Source: Sphingobacterium spiritivorum (lineage in GTDB: Bacteria > Bacteroidota > Bacteroidia > Sphingobacteriales > Sphingobacteriaceae). From it: 64,000 bases of DNA. Below are positions 53,414 through 63,608 of the stretch, in pieces. The stretch covers positions 2,480,001 through 2,544,000 of the forward strand of contig NZ_CP068083.1 in the NCBI RefSeq assembly GCF_016725325.1. The letters are read 5' to 3'. The notes beneath the pieces are model-generated. The model saw nothing but the letters and a program-made list of their open reading frames with translations. It did no database searches and was not told the DNA's origin. Each line of letters starts with the position of its first letter. Position 1 is the first letter of the stretch. Made by a program: the position numbers and the translations under genes.

Positions 53414-54802
53414 ATGTTTTTTGAACGTATATATGATGAGAGTTTAGCTCAGGCGAGTTATATGATCGGTTGTCAGGCAAAAGGAGTTGCACTGGTTATC
53501 GATCCCAAAAGAGATGTGGATACTTATCTTGAAATTGCGAAACGCAATAATCTGGAAATTACCCAGATTACCGAAACCCATATTCATGCTGATTTTCTGA
53601 GTGGTTCACGGGAACTGGCGGCACTCACGGGAGCTACACTTTATCTTTCGGATGAAGGAGGCGAAGACTGGCAGTATGAATTTCCACATGAAGGATTAAA
53701 AGAAGGGGATAAGCTGGTTGTTGGTAATCTGACATTGACTGTCATCCATACACCGGGACACACGCCGGAAAGTATAAGTTTTGTGCTGACTGATCACCCT
53801 GCTTCTGATGAGCCGATTATGGTATTCACCGGAGATTTCGTATTTGTGGGTGATGTAGGCCGTCCTGATTTATTGGAAAAAGCTGCCGGATTAGTCGGTA
53901 CAAAGGAAGTTGGAGCAAAAGATATGTTCAGATCAATCCAAAAGTTTCTTACACTACCGGATTTTGTACAGCTATGGCCGGGGCATGGTGCAGGATCATC
54001 CTGTGGAAAAGCGCTGGGATCTGTTCCAAGTAGTACAGTAGGATATGAGCGTATCCGTAACTGGGCTTTACAACAACAGATAGAAGATGCATTTGTCACT
54101 GAATTACTGGACGGACAGCCGGAACCACCTGCTTACTTTGCCATGATGAAAAAGCTAAATAAGGTGGACCGCCCATTGTTGTTGCATGTACCTGAGGTTC
54201 CATTATTAAACAAAGAACAATTTTTAAAGTATAGACAAGAGGCTGTTACCATCGTGGATACACGACCAAAGGAGTTGTTTGTAAAAGGACATATTCCGCA
54301 ATCCTTAAATATTCCTCATAAAAAATCTTTTGCTACCTGGGCCGGCTGGCTTTTGCAGTACGACAAACCCTTTATTTTGGTTGCAGCAGCACATGAAATT
54401 GAGGAGGAGACACGTAAACTTATGCGTATAGGATTGGATAACGTTATTGGGTACATCACTAACATCGATGATTTGGATATACCATTAGAGATGACAAAAG
54501 TAGTGGATCTAGCTGCCGTAAAGTCTGCAATCAATAATCCTGACATACAGCTTATTGATGTTCGTAATACGAACGAGTATCAGGGAGGACATATCAAGGG
54601 AGCAATTTCACTGATGTGGGGCAAACTGGGAAAAAATCTTTCGGCTATTGATCCTCAGAAGACCAAAATTATCTATTGTCAGGGCGGAGACAGAGCTTCA
54701 ATAGCTGCTTCTTTACTGAAGAAAAATGGAATTGATGATGTAGAGGTCTATCTTGGTAGTATGAATGAATGGCTTTCACAAGGGCAGGAGCTCGAATTTT
54801 AA
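53414..54802 (+). CDS. Metallo-beta-lactamase-fold persulfide dioxygenase-like protein with rhodanese domains
   Basis: 462 aa. N-terminal ETHE1/CstB-like hydrolase fold (1-255) with iron ligands in THIHADFLSG, HTPGHTPES, FTGDFVFVGDVGRPDLL and LWPGHGAGSSCG. Two rhodanese-like domains follow: the first (about 268-355) has VAAAHEIEEE where the catalytic loop should be and no Cys, the second (about 365-460) has the active loop CQGGDRAS. This layout resembles CstB of staphylococci, which converts persulfides to thiosulfate. It ends the sulfur operon. Confidence 0.93.
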   Translation: MFFERIYDESLAQASYMIGCQAKGVALVIDPKRDVDTYLEIAKRNNLEITQITETHIHADFLSGSRELAALTGATLYLSDEGGEDWQYEFPHEGLKEGDKLVVGNLTLTVIHTPGHTPESISFVLTDHPASDEPIMVFTGDFVFVGDVGRPDLLEKAAGLVGTKEVGAKDMFRSIQKFLTLPDFVQLWPGHGAGSSCGKALGSVPSSTVGYERIRNWALQQQIEDAFVTELLDGQPEPPAYFAMMKKLNKVDRPLLLHVPEVPLLNKEQFLKYRQEAVTIVDTRPKELFVKGHIPQSLNIPHKKSFATWAGWLLQYDKPFILVAAAHEIEEETRKLMRIGLDNVIGYITNIDDLDIPLEMTKVVDLAAVKSAINNPDIQLIDVRNTNEYQGGHIKGAISLMWGKLGKNLSAIDPQKTKIIYCQGGDRASIAASLLKKNGIDDVEVYLGSMNEWLSQGQELEF

Positions 54803-54843
54803 TTTTAAGCCAGCGTTGACTGTTAGAATCTTTTAATAATTAT

Positions 54844-54877
54844 GCCGGCATCCGGGGTTAAAGATACGGATACCGGC
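54844..54877. terminator. Possible terminator hairpin between convergent operons
   Basis: An 11-bp stem with one G-T pair (54844-54854 with 54867-54877) and a 12-nt loop, between the plus-strand stop at 54802 and the minus-strand stop at 54891. It is GC-rich, but neither side has a strong T run. Confidence 0.5.
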
Positions 54878-54890
54878 GTAAATAATGTGT

Positions 54891-55619
54891 TTATTCGGGA
54901 ATACTGTAATGACTCATGTATCTTACGATACGGTTTGCCCGGCCATTTACATATGTAGAAGGATTGCGGGCATCCCATTTCTGCGGACTAGGCAGAATAG
55001 CAATGATGAGAGCAGCTTCTTTTTTTGTTAAACTTTTGGCTGACTTGCTGAAGTAATATTGTGCTGCGGCCTCAGCTCCATACACCCCTTGCCCCATTTC
55101 AATGACATTGAGATATACTTCGAGAATTCGTTTTTTACTCCAGAATAATTCGATGAGAAAAGTAAAGTAGGTTTCAAAACCCTTGCGTACCCACGAACGC
55201 TCCGGCCATAGAAATACATTTTTGGCCACCTGCTGGCTGATTGTACTTCCTCCCCTGAGCTTTTTGCCGTTTTGATTTTTCTCCATTGCTTTCTGAATAG
55301 CTTTGACATCAAATCCGTTGTGCTCCATAAAATGAGCATCTTCACCGGCTATAGCGGCACGCTTCAGATTATTGGACATGTCATCATAGTTTAGCCAGTC
55401 CTTCTCCAGCTTCCACTCTTTACCCATTCCCTTACGCTCAAAGCCACGTTTGATCATCAGATAAGTCACAGGAGGATCTATAAAACGCAGGCAGATCACC
55501 CAGAAAATGGTGATTGCAAAAAATCCGCCTATTACACGTCCTGTCCACTTAAGGATTTGATTTTTAAGGTCTTTGGAGCTTGATTTTCGTTTTACTTTGT
55601 TGCCTCTTTTGATCGCCAT
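54891..55619 (-). CDS. mtgA: Monofunctional biosynthetic peptidoglycan transglycosylase
   Basis: 242 aa. A basic N-terminus and one membrane helix (about 30-50) precede a GT51 domain: AAIAGEDAHFMEHNGFDVKAI (catalytic Glu), GGSTISQQVAKNVFLWPERS and KKRILEVYLNVIEMGQGVYG. It polymerises lipid II into glycan strands at the inner membrane. No transpeptidase domain follows, as expected for MtgA. Confidence 0.96.
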   Translation of the reverse strand: MAIKRGNKVKRKSSSKDLKNQILKWTGRVIGGFFAITIFWVICLRFIDPPVTYLMIKRGFERKGMGKEWKLEKDWLNYDDMSNNLKRAAIAGEDAHFMEHNGFDVKAIQKAMEKNQNGKKLRGGSTISQQVAKNVFLWPERSWVRKGFETYFTFLIELFWSKKRILEVYLNVIEMGQGVYGAEAAAQYYFSKSAKSLTKKEAALIIAILPSPQKWDARNPSTYVNGRANRIVRYMSHYSIPE

Positions 55620-55792
55620 GGCGCTTGTATCATTTATCGTGCAAACATAATAGCTATTACGCAGTATTAGTTAATTTATTTTAAAGTTTTCAGGAAAAAT
55701 AATGGGATCACATGAATTCAATTGACAGATATAGAAATTTATGAGTTGAATTTAAGCAAATTCATAAGGAATCAGATTCTCAAAGATATTTT

Positions 55793-55853
55793 TATCGGCA
55801 AGAAATAGTAAAATTAAAACTGTTATTTGTCGTATATTTGCCGATAACGGCAA
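55793..55853 (+). promoter_or_regulatory. Putative fic operator and promoter
   Basis: The palindrome TTGCCG-ATAA-CGGCAA (55838-55853) overlaps TATATTTG (55833-55840), a TAnnTTTG match. A further half-site TATCGGCAAG lies at 55793-55802 and pairs with TTGCCGATA as an inverted repeat. A repressor bound here would block the promoter; the helix-turn-helix part of the Fic protein itself is the obvious candidate. Confidence 0.6.
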
Positions 55854-55869
55854 GTGTATAATAAATAGC

Positions 55870-56763
55870 ATGAACTATATTTCAGTAAGAAAGTTTGCGA
55901 AAAGATGGAATATTCCGGAAAGAACCGCCCGGAATTATTGTGCTAGCGGAAAAATAAAAGGAGCTTTTTTAACGGGTAAAACATGGAATATTCCGGAAGA
56001 TTCGTTATTACCTGAGAAGGGAAATAAGAAGAAATTTAGTGATAATGTCTTACTCAATCACTTTAAAGAGCAAAAAGAGATGAAGCTGAAAGGTGGAATT
56101 TACCACCGTACGCAAATTGATCTCACCTATAATTCAAATCGTATAGAGGGGAGCAAGTTAACTCATGATCAGACACGCTACATATTCGAGACAAATACCA
56201 TAGGAGCATCTAAAGAAGTTGTTAATATTGATGATATTATCGAAACCACCAATCATTTTCGATGTATTGACTTAATCATCGATAAAGCAAAATCCAAACT
56301 AACGGAATCTTTTATTAAGAAATTACATTTTCTTCTGAAATCAGGAACATCTGATAGCCGAAAAGATTGGTTTAATGTTGGGGAATACAAAAAACTTCCA
56401 AACGAAGTTGGTGGGAATGAAACTTGTCCACCTAAAGCAGTTTCCACAGAAATGTCAGCTTTACTTTCCAATTACCACAGCATTGCAAATAAGACTTTAG
56501 AAGATATTATCGATTTCCACTATAAATTTGAAATTATTCATCCTTTTCAGGATGGAAATGGTCGCGTCGGACGGTTAATAATGTTTAAAGAATGCCTGGC
56601 TAACAATATTGTACCTTTTATCATAGATGAAGATCTCAAGCTTTTTTATTACAGGGGATTACAGGAATGGAGGCATATTAAAGAATACCTGCTGGATACA
56701 TGCCTTAATGCTCAGGATAATTATAAAGCCATTCTTGTATATTTTGAAATAGAGTTTGATTAG
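55870..56763 (+). CDS. Fic-family AMP-transferase with N-terminal DNA-binding domain
   Basis: 297 aa. The first 50 or so residues look like a MerR/excisionase-type helix-turn-helix (YISVRKFAKRWNIPERTARNY, GKTWNIPED). The Fic core has the active-site motif HPFQDGNGRVGR (catalytic His), which transfers AMP or a related group to a target protein. An inhibitory S/T-x3-E-G motif (SNRIEG) lies before the core, so this is the self-inhibited class II type. No antitoxin gene is adjacent. Palindromes just upstream suggest that the protein controls its own gene. Confidence 0.93.
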   Translation: MNYISVRKFAKRWNIPERTARNYCASGKIKGAFLTGKTWNIPEDSLLPEKGNKKKFSDNVLLNHFKEQKEMKLKGGIYHRTQIDLTYNSNRIEGSKLTHDQTRYIFETNTIGASKEVVNIDDIIETTNHFRCIDLIIDKAKSKLTESFIKKLHFLLKSGTSDSRKDWFNVGEYKKLPNEVGGNETCPPKAVSTEMSALLSNYHSIANKTLEDIIDFHYKFEIIHPFQDGNGRVGRLIMFKECLANNIVPFIIDEDLKLFYYRGLQEWRHIKEYLLDTCLNAQDNYKAILVYFEIEFD

Positions 56764-57069
56764 TTTTCCGGTAGTAAAACTTAAAAATGCAATTTCTTTA
56801 AAGAAATATCACAGGGAGAGCCTGTGAATTATAAAACTTATTGGGTTGGCAATCTTTGCGGCTGCAGTCTGCTGTCATTTGATTTATAGCGTAGACTATT
56901 GTTATATCTCATACACTACATGTTTATCCGTCATAGTAATTGACACCATTATAATTCATGATTTATACAAAAAAGTTAATGCCTGACAATATAGTATGTT
57001 TCTCTCTGCAGAGTTGCCTATCTGCTACATTTCTGTTATTTTTACAGCTTATCAAAAATCGATATTAAA
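56764..57069 (+). promoter_or_regulatory. Intergenic region with weak hairpins and the mutS promoter
   Basis: 306 bp, no gene. Two inverted repeats follow fic: ATTTCTTT/AAAGAAAT (56792-56807) and TCACAGG-GAGAG-CCTGTGA (56809-56827), without a T run. TTG (57014-57016), 20 nt and TATTTTTA (57037-57044) form a possible mutS promoter that gives a leader of about 20 nt to the TTG start. Confidence 0.45.
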
Positions 57070-59679
57070 TTGGCAAAGGCAGCAAAAAAAGAAACTCCAT
57101 TGATGCAACAGTATAATGCTATAAAGGTGAAATATCCGGGAGCATTATTGTTATTCAGAGTGGGAGACTTTTATGAAACGTTTGGAGAAGATGCAATCAA
57201 AGCCGCAGGCATATTAGGGATTGTATTGACAAAGAGGGGGAGTGGAAGTGAGTCCGAGACAGCATTAGCGGGATTTCCGCATCATTCCCTGGAAACGTAT
57301 CTGCCAAAATTGGTAAGAGCCGGTCAACGTGTGGCGATCTGTGATCAACTCGAAGATCCGAAGACGACCAAGACTATCGTCAAGCGTGGAGTGACAGAAC
57401 TGGTAACTCCCGGAGTATCTTACAGCGATAATATCGTTCAGCAAAAATCGAATAATTATCTTGCTTCTGTATTCTTTGAAAAGAATTCTACAGGAGTTGC
57501 TTTTCTGGATATTTCTACGGGAGAATTTCTGGTTGCGCAAGGCAGCAACAGCTATATTGATAAACTTCTGCAGGGATTCAAACCTACAGAGGTCATACTG
57601 GCAAAAAAACAGTTTAAAGAATTTACAGAACATTTCGGAAGCCAGTTTTACACCTATACACTGGATGAGTGGCCGTATACGGGAGATTATGCGACAGAGA
57701 CCTTACTCAAGCACTTTGAGGTCAACTCGATGAAGGGGTTCGGAATAGAGCGTATGCCTGTAGGCATTATAGCTGCCGGTGTTGCACTTCATTATCTGAA
57801 TGAAACAGAACACCGTAATCTGCAGCATATATCCAATATATCGCGTATCGAAGAGGATCGCTATATGTGGCTGGATAGATTTACAATCCGTAATCTGGAA
57901 CTGATAGGATCTGCAAATGAAAATGCAGTAACTCTTTCGGATGTACTGGATCATACGGCCTCACCGATGGGTGCACGTTTGCTCAAACGATGGATCGTCA
58001 TGCCCCTAAAAGACCGGGCTTCTATACAGGAACGGTTGAATGTAGTGGAGCATTTTCATCAAAACAGATCTTTACGGGATGAGCTGGTGCAGGAAATAAA
58101 ACAGGTAGGTGATCTGGAGCGACTGATCAGCAAGATCGGACTTCTCAAAGCCAATCCCAGAGAGATTATGCAATTGAAGCGATCGTTGTATGCGATCGAA
58201 AAGTTGAAAACACGAACGGCGGATGCAGACGCAGAGTCATTAAAAATTATCTCGGAACAGCTTAACACCTGTTCATTGATCCGTGATAGAATAGAAAGAG
58301 AAATGCAGGCCGAACCTCCTGTTGCACTTAATAAAGGAAATGTCATGGCAGATGGCATTGACAGTGAACTGGATCGTCTGCGCAAAATTGCCTTTGGAGG
58401 TAAAGATTATCTGTTGGAAATTCAGAAACGCGAAGCTGAACTGACCGGAATTCCATCTTTAAAGATAGCTTTCAATAATGTTTTCGGGTATTACCTCGAA
58501 GTGACCAATACCCATAAGGATAAAGTGCCGGAAGGCTGGATCCGTAAACAGACATTAGTAAATGCAGAACGCTATATCACTGAAGAGCTGAAAGAGTACG
58601 AAGAGCAGATCCTCGGTGCAGAAGAAAAAATTCAGGTTATAGAAAACAGACTGTATGCAGAGCTATTATCTGCGATTGCCGAATATATCAAACCGGTACA
58701 GCTTAATGCTCAGCTGGTGGCCAAACTGGATGTCCTGTTGAACTTTGCTGTAATAGCAGAAAAGAATTTTTATGTCAAACCGGAGATCAGCGAGAGCAAA
58801 GTTCTGGATATAAAAGGCGGACGACACCCTGTGATCGAAAAGAACCTGCCGATCGGACAGGACTATATCACCAACGATACTTTCCTGGATAATGATGCAC
58901 AGCAGATTATTATTATTACAGGACCCAACATGGCCGGTAAATCCGCTTTACTAAGGCAGACCGGATTGATTGTGTTAATGGCGCAGATCGGAAGTTTTGT
59001 TCCTGCCAAAACAGCACATATCGGTTTGGTAGATAAGATATTCACCCGTGTAGGAGCGTCGGATAATCTTTCGTCCGGTGAATCTACCTTTATGGTTGAA
59101 ATGAACGAAACAGCGAGTATCATGAATAACCTGTCGGACAGAAGTCTTATTCTGCTGGATGAGATTGGGCGTGGTACGAGTACATATGATGGGATTTCTA
59201 TTGCATGGGCGATTGCTGAATTTTTGCACAATCATCCTACAGCAAGAGCAAAGACTTTATTTGCGACGCATTATCATGAACTCAATGAATTGAGTACTTC
59301 CATGCCTAGAATCAAAAACTTCAATGTGACAGTCAAGGAAGTCAATAATAAAGTTATCTTTTTGCGTAAACTGGTTCCCGGAGGTTCAGAACACAGCTTT
59401 GGTATTCATGTTGCCAAACTGGCCGGAATGCCTCCGAAATTGCTGGGAAGAGCAAATGAAATCCTGAAGCGTCTGGAGCAGGAGCGTACCGGAGGTGAGC
59501 AGATAAAGGACAGTATGCGCAAAATACAAAAACAAGCCTATCAACTGCAAATGTTTGCTATTGATGATCCTATTCTGGAAAAAATCCGGGACATGCTGAA
59601 TAATCTCGATGTCAACACCCTGACTCCGGTAGAAGCCCTGATGAAACTGGATGAAATACAACGTCTTCTGAAAAACTAA
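57070..59679 (+). CDS. mutS: DNA mismatch repair protein MutS
   Basis: 869 aa from a TTG start. The mismatch-reading Phe-x-Glu motif lies in [12 protein letters not shown] near residue 34. The ATPase domain has Walker [14 protein letters not shown], Walker [17 protein letters not shown] and ATHYHEL. It recognises base mismatches and recruits MutL. The 3' end overlaps the convergent gene by 3 bp (59676-59679), so no terminator can lie between the two stops. Confidence 0.98.
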   Translation: MAKAAKKETPLMQQYNAIKVKYPGALLLFRVGDFYETFGEDAIKAAGILGIVLTKRGSGSESETALAGFPHHSLETYLPKLVRAGQRVAICDQLEDPKTTKTIVKRGVTELVTPGVSYSDNIVQQKSNNYLASVFFEKNSTGVAFLDISTGEFLVAQGSNSYIDKLLQGFKPTEVILAKKQFKEFTEHFGSQFYTYTLDEWPYTGDYATETLLKHFEVNSMKGFGIERMPVGIIAAGVALHYLNETEHRNLQHISNISRIEEDRYMWLDRFTIRNLELIGSANENAVTLSDVLDHTASPMGARLLKRWIVMPLKDRASIQERLNVVEHFHQNRSLRDELVQEIKQVGDLERLISKIGLLKANPREIMQLKRSLYAIEKLKTRTADADAESLKIISEQLNTCSLIRDRIEREMQAEPPVALNKGNVMADGIDSELDRLRKIAFGGKDYLLEIQKREAELTGIPSLKIAFNNVFGYYLEVTNTHKDKVPEGWIRKQTLVNAERYITEELKEYEEQILGAEEKIQVIENRLYAELLSAIAEYIKPVQLNAQLVAKLDVLLNFAVIAEKNFYVKPEISESKVLDIKGGRHPVIEKNLPIGQDYITNDTFLDNDAQQIIIITGPNMAGKSALLRQTGLIVLMAQIGSFVPAKTAHIGLVDKIFTRVGASDNLSSGESTFMVEMNETASIMNNLSDRSLILLDEIGRGTSTYDGISIAWAIAEFLHNHPTARAKTLFATHYHELNELSTSMPRIKNFNVTVKEVNNKVIFLRKLVPGGSEHSFGIHVAKLAGMPPKLLGRANEILKRLEQERTGGEQIKDSMRKIQKQAYQLQMFAIDDPILEKIRDMLNNLDVNTLTPVEALMKLDEIQRLLKN

Positions 59680-60818
59680 AATCGAAAAAATAATTCTACA
59701 CTTCCATAGTGATTGTAGATGTCTGTGATCAGGTTACTGTCCCACTGATAAGGAGTGTAATGGTAACCGATCTCCAGTCCGATATAATTTTTTCTGGATA
59801 CGCCGTACATACCTGCCAGACTCGCTCCGAGGTGAAGTGTATTCACATTATGAAATCTTGTGCTGGAACCATCTCCGTACTCATCTACATAATTGTCATT
59901 ATATACCGTTTCGGACAACCCTGTGCTGATTACTTCCCATCCTATGCCCAATTTAGGAATAAGCATAAATTTACCCCTATCCATTGCTTTATAGCCCACA
60001 TTTCCACCTACAGAAAAGCTGGCCGCAGAGTTTACATCCATCGTTTCATTATAGAGCAGGTATTGAAAATCCCTGTCCGAACTGTTAATTCTGACTTTTA
60101 TTCCTCCTTCGAAAATAAAGTTTTTGCGCAGCGAACTCATTACTGTTAACCCAAAGACCGGATTATATCCGAATGTGGTATTGCTGCCACCCAGCGGGCC
60201 GTAAGTACCGGCATAGACCGTATAACCTACTCTGTCTTTATAATCGTCTGAATGAGATCCTTGATTGCTTTGAGCCTGATTACTTTCGGCTTGCTGAGCT
60301 GCAATTTCATTAAAATCATCAGCAAACAAAGCAATCAGTTTCCGGTCCTTATCCGCTAACTGGTAGCTATCTGAATACAGTAAGGCCTTGGCTTTCAGTT
60401 TCAGTAATGAATCTGCCTGATGACGTAAAGGGACATAATCAAACTGAGAAGGTTGCTTCGTGTAAATATCCTTGTAGTTTTTCTTATCCGCATTATTCCA
60501 TCTTTTTATTAGTTGCTGATCGTATTTCTGACCGTAGTAATAATCCAGTTCTGCTTGATAAGGAGATTTAGAGATGAGAAGCTGAAGGATCTTGATGCGC
60601 TCCAGAAACTCTGTTTTTCCGCAATCCCTTTCCCATACATTGACAATATCCCGGATAGCATCAAAATCATTTTTCACTAGAGCGGGAACGAGTTTATCCA
60701 GACCGGATTGGGCCGAGGTGATGCAGGTACCAGAGGTAGAACCGGTTTGCTGTGCACGGGTAACTCCGCTGATTCCAAACAGCAAGATTGTAAATAGGAA
60801 GAAGGAAATGTTGCGCAT
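59676..60818 (-). CDS. Predicted outer-membrane beta-barrel protein of unknown function
   Basis: 380 aa with a signal peptide ending at TRAQQ. Residues 30-185 form a helical, charged domain with two Cys (GTCITS, ERDCGK) that could pair. From about 200 the sequence turns into alternating beta strands ([46 protein letters not shown]) and ends in VELFFRF with the C-terminal Phe typical of outer-membrane barrels. I recognise no named family. Convergent overlap with mutS. Confidence 0.75.
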   Translation of the reverse strand: MRNISFFLFTILLFGISGVTRAQQTGSTSGTCITSAQSGLDKLVPALVKNDFDAIRDIVNVWERDCGKTEFLERIKILQLLISKSPYQAELDYYYGQKYDQQLIKRWNNADKKNYKDIYTKQPSQFDYVPLRHQADSLLKLKAKALLYSDSYQLADKDRKLIALFADDFNEIAAQQAESNQAQSNQGSHSDDYKDRVGYTVYAGTYGPLGGSNTTFGYNPVFGLTVMSSLRKNFIFEGGIKVRINSSDRDFQYLLYNETMDVNSAASFSVGGNVGYKAMDRGKFMLIPKLGIGWEVISTGLSETVYNDNYVDEYGDGSSTRFHNVNTLHLGASLAGMYGVSRKNYIGLEIGYHYTPYQWDSNLITDIYNHYGSVELFFRF

Positions 60819-60876
60819 AATAATAAACTAATAAACGAAAGTAATGATTTTTTTGGTTTATGAAGTAATACGAAGC

Positions 60877-60906
60877 TTGTGTGTGCTACAGGGGATTGTA
60901 TCTTTG
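60877..60906 (+). promoter_or_regulatory. Consensus promoter directly before the methyltransferase gene
   Basis: TTG (60877-60879), 19 nt, TATCTTTG (60899-60906): a full match to the Bacteroidota consensus. The octamer ends only 4 nt before the ATG at 60911, so the transcript would start at or next to the start codon. Confidence 0.7.
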
Positions 60907-60910
60907 TACT

Positions 60911-61621
60911 ATGTCTTCTATTTTTCAGTTTAAACAATTTGCTGTAGATCAAACGGATTGTCCCATGAAGATCAATACAGATGGAGTATTGCTGGCTGCT
61001 ACTACAGCAAATATTCCCCCTGCCCATATACTGGATATAGGGACGGGTACGGGTGTGATTGCACTGATGCTTGCACAACGATTCGAAAAGGCTACACTTG
61101 AGGCTGTTGAGATCGATGCGCTTGCTGCGGACAGAGCAAAGCAGAATTTTCTGAATTCCCCTTTTTCTGAGCGCATGTCTGCACGACATACTTCCTTTGA
61201 AGACCTGAACCCGGTCAGAAAATATGATCTGATTATCTCTAATCCTCCCTTTTATACGGATTCGTTGCATAATCCTGATAACAGAAAAAAAACAGCCAGA
61301 CATGCTGATCTTCCATTCTTTGAAAGACTCTTTGATTTTGCCGGAGGCCATTTGATGGAAAATGGCTTGTTGCGTCTGATTCTTCCCCCGGAACTCGCCG
61401 AACAACTACAGGACATTGCAACTGCTCAGAATCTGATAACAGAGCATGTAATCGCTGTCCAATCGTATAATGACAGTCCTGTCTTCAGGAAGATGATTAC
61501 ATGGCGCAAGGGAGGGAAGAAAGCCGTGACTGCGGAGGAATTATTGATTATATATGAGCGCAAAGGAGTATATTCGGAGAGATATAAAGAACTTTTACGT
61601 CCTTATTTTTTAGCTTTTTAG
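60911..61621 (+). CDS. tRNA1(Val) (adenine(37)-N6)-methyltransferase
   Basis: 236 aa from the ATG at 60911 (MSSIFQFKQFAVDQTDCPMKI); a frame extended to 60881 would run through the promoter. Class I SAM fold: ILDIGTGTGVIALMLAQR for SAM, then the N6-adenine motif NPPFYTDS. This is the YfiC/TrmN6 family, which makes m6A37 in tRNA1(Val). The phosphoesterase gene follows after 4 bp. Confidence 0.93.
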   Translation: MSSIFQFKQFAVDQTDCPMKINTDGVLLAATTANIPPAHILDIGTGTGVIALMLAQRFEKATLEAVEIDALAADRAKQNFLNSPFSERMSARHTSFEDLNPVRKYDLIISNPPFYTDSLHNPDNRKKTARHADLPFFERLFDFAGGHLMENGLLRLILPPELAEQLQDIATAQNLITEHVIAVQSYNDSPVFRKMITWRKGGKKAVTAEELLIIYERKGVYSERYKELLRPYFLAF

Positions 61622-61625
61622 ACAC

Positions 61626-62120
61626 ATGAAAAAAATTGGATTGATATCAGATACACACAGCTATCTGGACGAAGCGGTGTTTACCTATTTCGAGAATTGC
61701 GATGAGATCTGGCATGCAGGTGATTTCGGATCGTTACAAGTCGCAGATGCGCTGGCTGACTTCAAACCTTTTCGCGGTGTATATGGTAATATAGATGGTA
61801 AGGAGATAAGAGTACAATATCCCGAAAATCTCAGATTTATGTGTGAAGGAGTGGATGTATGGATGACGCATATTGGCGGATATCCCGGCCGGTATGCTTC
61901 TGCTGTGAAAGATGAAATTACGGCCAACCCACCACAGTTGTTTATCTGTGGTCACTCCCATATTCTAAAAGTACAGTTCGATCAAAAATTAAAATGTTTG
62001 CATCTTAACCCCGGTGCAGCCGGTAAACATGGTTGGCAAAAAGTCAGAACATTGATGCGTTTTGATATAAATGGGGATAAAATTGAAAATTTGGAAGTTA
62101 TAGAACTGGCAAATCGTTAA
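61626..62120 (+). CDS. Metallophosphoesterase (YfcE/MJ0936 family)
   Basis: 164 aa. The dimetal site is complete: LISDTHSYLD (D-x-H), WHAGDFGS (GD), VYGNID (GN-x-D), WMTHIGGYPG (H) and ICGHSHILK (GH-x-H). Family members hydrolyse phosphodiesters in vitro; the natural substrate is usually unknown. It is co-transcribed with the tRNA methyltransferase. Confidence 0.93.
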   Translation: MKKIGLISDTHSYLDEAVFTYFENCDEIWHAGDFGSLQVADALADFKPFRGVYGNIDGKEIRVQYPENLRFMCEGVDVWMTHIGGYPGRYASAVKDEITANPPQLFICGHSHILKVQFDQKLKCLHLNPGAAGKHGWQKVRTLMRFDINGDKIENLEVIELANR

Positions 62121-62138
62121 ACTCTGGTTGTCATTAGG

Positions 62139-62169
62139 TTGCAGGATTGTTTTAGGTTGCCTACATTTG
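62139..62169 (+). promoter_or_regulatory. Promoter of fbp
   Basis: TTG (62139-62141), 20 nt, TACATTTG (62162-62169). The start codon is 32 nt after the octamer. Confidence 0.65.
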
Positions 62170-62200
62170 GCCTAAATCATATAAACAAACAAAACAACAA

Positions 62201-63202
62201 ATGACAATTATGAAAACCTTAGGTCAGTTTATCATTGAAAAACAGGCCGATTTCCCCTATGCAAAAGGGGAGCTTTCCCGACTGTTACGAGATATCGGAA
62301 TAGCGGCGAAAGTAGTCAACCGGGAAGTAAATAAGGCCGGGCTGGCCGATATCCTGGGTGATGCAGGACAGACCAATGTGCAAGGGGAGGGGCAGAAGAA
62401 ACTGGATGTCTATGCAGATGAGCAATTTATGAAAGCCCTGAATCATGGTGGAGAATGTTGCGTTTTTGCTTCGGAAGAACAGGATGAAGCTATCTATCTG
62501 GATTCAACAGTATCCAAAGATGCCAAATATATTGTTTGTATTGATCCTTTGGATGGTTCGTCCAATATAGATGTAAATGTCTCTGTCGGAACTATTTTTT
62601 CCATATACAGAAGAAAATCCGTCAATGATAGGGCAACCTTAAGCGATATCCTGCAAAAAGGAACGGAACAAGTAGCAGCAGGATATATTATCTACGGCTC
62701 TTCTACCATGTTGGTATATACCACCGGAAAAGGTGTTAACGGCTTTACGTTAGATCCTTCCATAGGTGAATTCTGTCTTTCCCATCCCAATATCAAAATT
62801 CCAAAAAGCGGATCTATATATTCGATTAATGAAGGTAATTATATCAAATTTCCGCAGGGCGTCAAAGATTATATTAAATATTGTCAGGTTGAAGATGCAT
62901 CTACAGGCAGACCCTATACGTCCCGTTATATTGGATCCATGGTAGCTGATATTCATCGTAATCTGCTCAAAGGAGGAATATTCCTGTATCCTACTACACT
63001 AAGCCATCCGGACGGAAAACTAAGGTTGATGTACGAATGCAATCCGATAGCTTTTATTGTAGAACAAGCCGGAGGAAAGGCAAGTACAGGCCAGGGAAGA
63101 ATTCTGGATATAGTACCCTACGAGCTGCATCAGCGATGTCCGGCATTTATGGGTAGTCCTGAAATGGTGGAGAAAGTGGAGGAATTTATGCTCCGGTCTT
63201 AA
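62201..63202 (+). CDS. fbp: Class I fructose-1,6-bisphosphatase
   Basis: 333 aa. It removes the 1-phosphate of fructose 1,6-bisphosphate in gluconeogenesis. [21 protein letters not shown] is the metal and phosphate site of class I enzymes, and [14 protein letters not shown] and [20 protein letters not shown] support it. Met codons at 62201 and 62210 are both possible starts. Monocistronic by context. Confidence 0.97.
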   Translation: MTIMKTLGQFIIEKQADFPYAKGELSRLLRDIGIAAKVVNREVNKAGLADILGDAGQTNVQGEGQKKLDVYADEQFMKALNHGGECCVFASEEQDEAIYLDSTVSKDAKYIVCIDPLDGSSNIDVNVSVGTIFSIYRRKSVNDRATLSDILQKGTEQVAAGYIIYGSSTMLVYTTGKGVNGFTLDPSIGEFCLSHPNIKIPKSGSIYSINEGNYIKFPQGVKDYIKYCQVEDASTGRPYTSRYIGSMVADIHRNLLKGGIFLYPTTLSHPDGKLRLMYECNPIAFIVEQAGGKASTGQGRILDIVPYELHQRCPAFMGSPEMVEKVEEFMLRS

Positions 63203-63272
63203 AAGATCGGATTATTCACCTGCATGAATAGATTTTGTTTATTCGGATAAACAACTTGTACAGGGATAGTCG

Positions 63273-63608
63273 TTACAGACTGTCCCTTACTTCCAGTAAA
63301 AAACCTTTTAACTTTTCTAAGGAATCAATGACACGCTGATTTTCCCGCGCTTCATTTTTATTTGTACGCAGATAATCACGCGCACCTTGTAATGTGTAGC
63401 CTTTTTCTTTTACCAGATTAAAGATTATTTTCAGGTTTGCGATATCTTCCTGTGTAAAGAGACGGTTGCCCTTTTTATTCTTTTTGGGTTGCAAGACCGT
63501 AAATTCACGTTCGTAAAAACGAATCTGAGATGCATTGACATTAAACATCTCCGTTACCTCACCCATCGTGTAGTATAATTTATTTATTTCGCGCTCCTTG
63601 TAAGGCAT
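63273..63608 (-). CDS. MerR-family transcriptional regulator
   Basis: 111 aa. The MerR helix-turn-helix and wing are at about residues 12-80 (LYYTMGEVTEMFNVNASQIRFYE, NRLFTQEDIANL), followed by a short helical tail (VIDSLEKLKGFLLEVRDSL) for dimerisation. No effector domain or metal-binding cysteines follow. Such short MerR proteins are common in Bacteroidota; the target is unknown. Confidence 0.9.
   Translation of the reverse strand: MPYKEREINKLYYTMGEVTEMFNVNASQIRFYEREFTVLQPKKNKKGNRLFTQEDIANLKIIFNLVKEKGYTLQGARDYLRTNKNEARENQRVIDSLEKLKGFLLEVRDSL

Noticed and set aside
63262..63287. Hairpin (10-bp stem with one G-T pair) between fbp and the MerR-type gene as a terminator
   Set aside because: It overlaps the MerR stop and has no T run on either side, so it is too weak to call.
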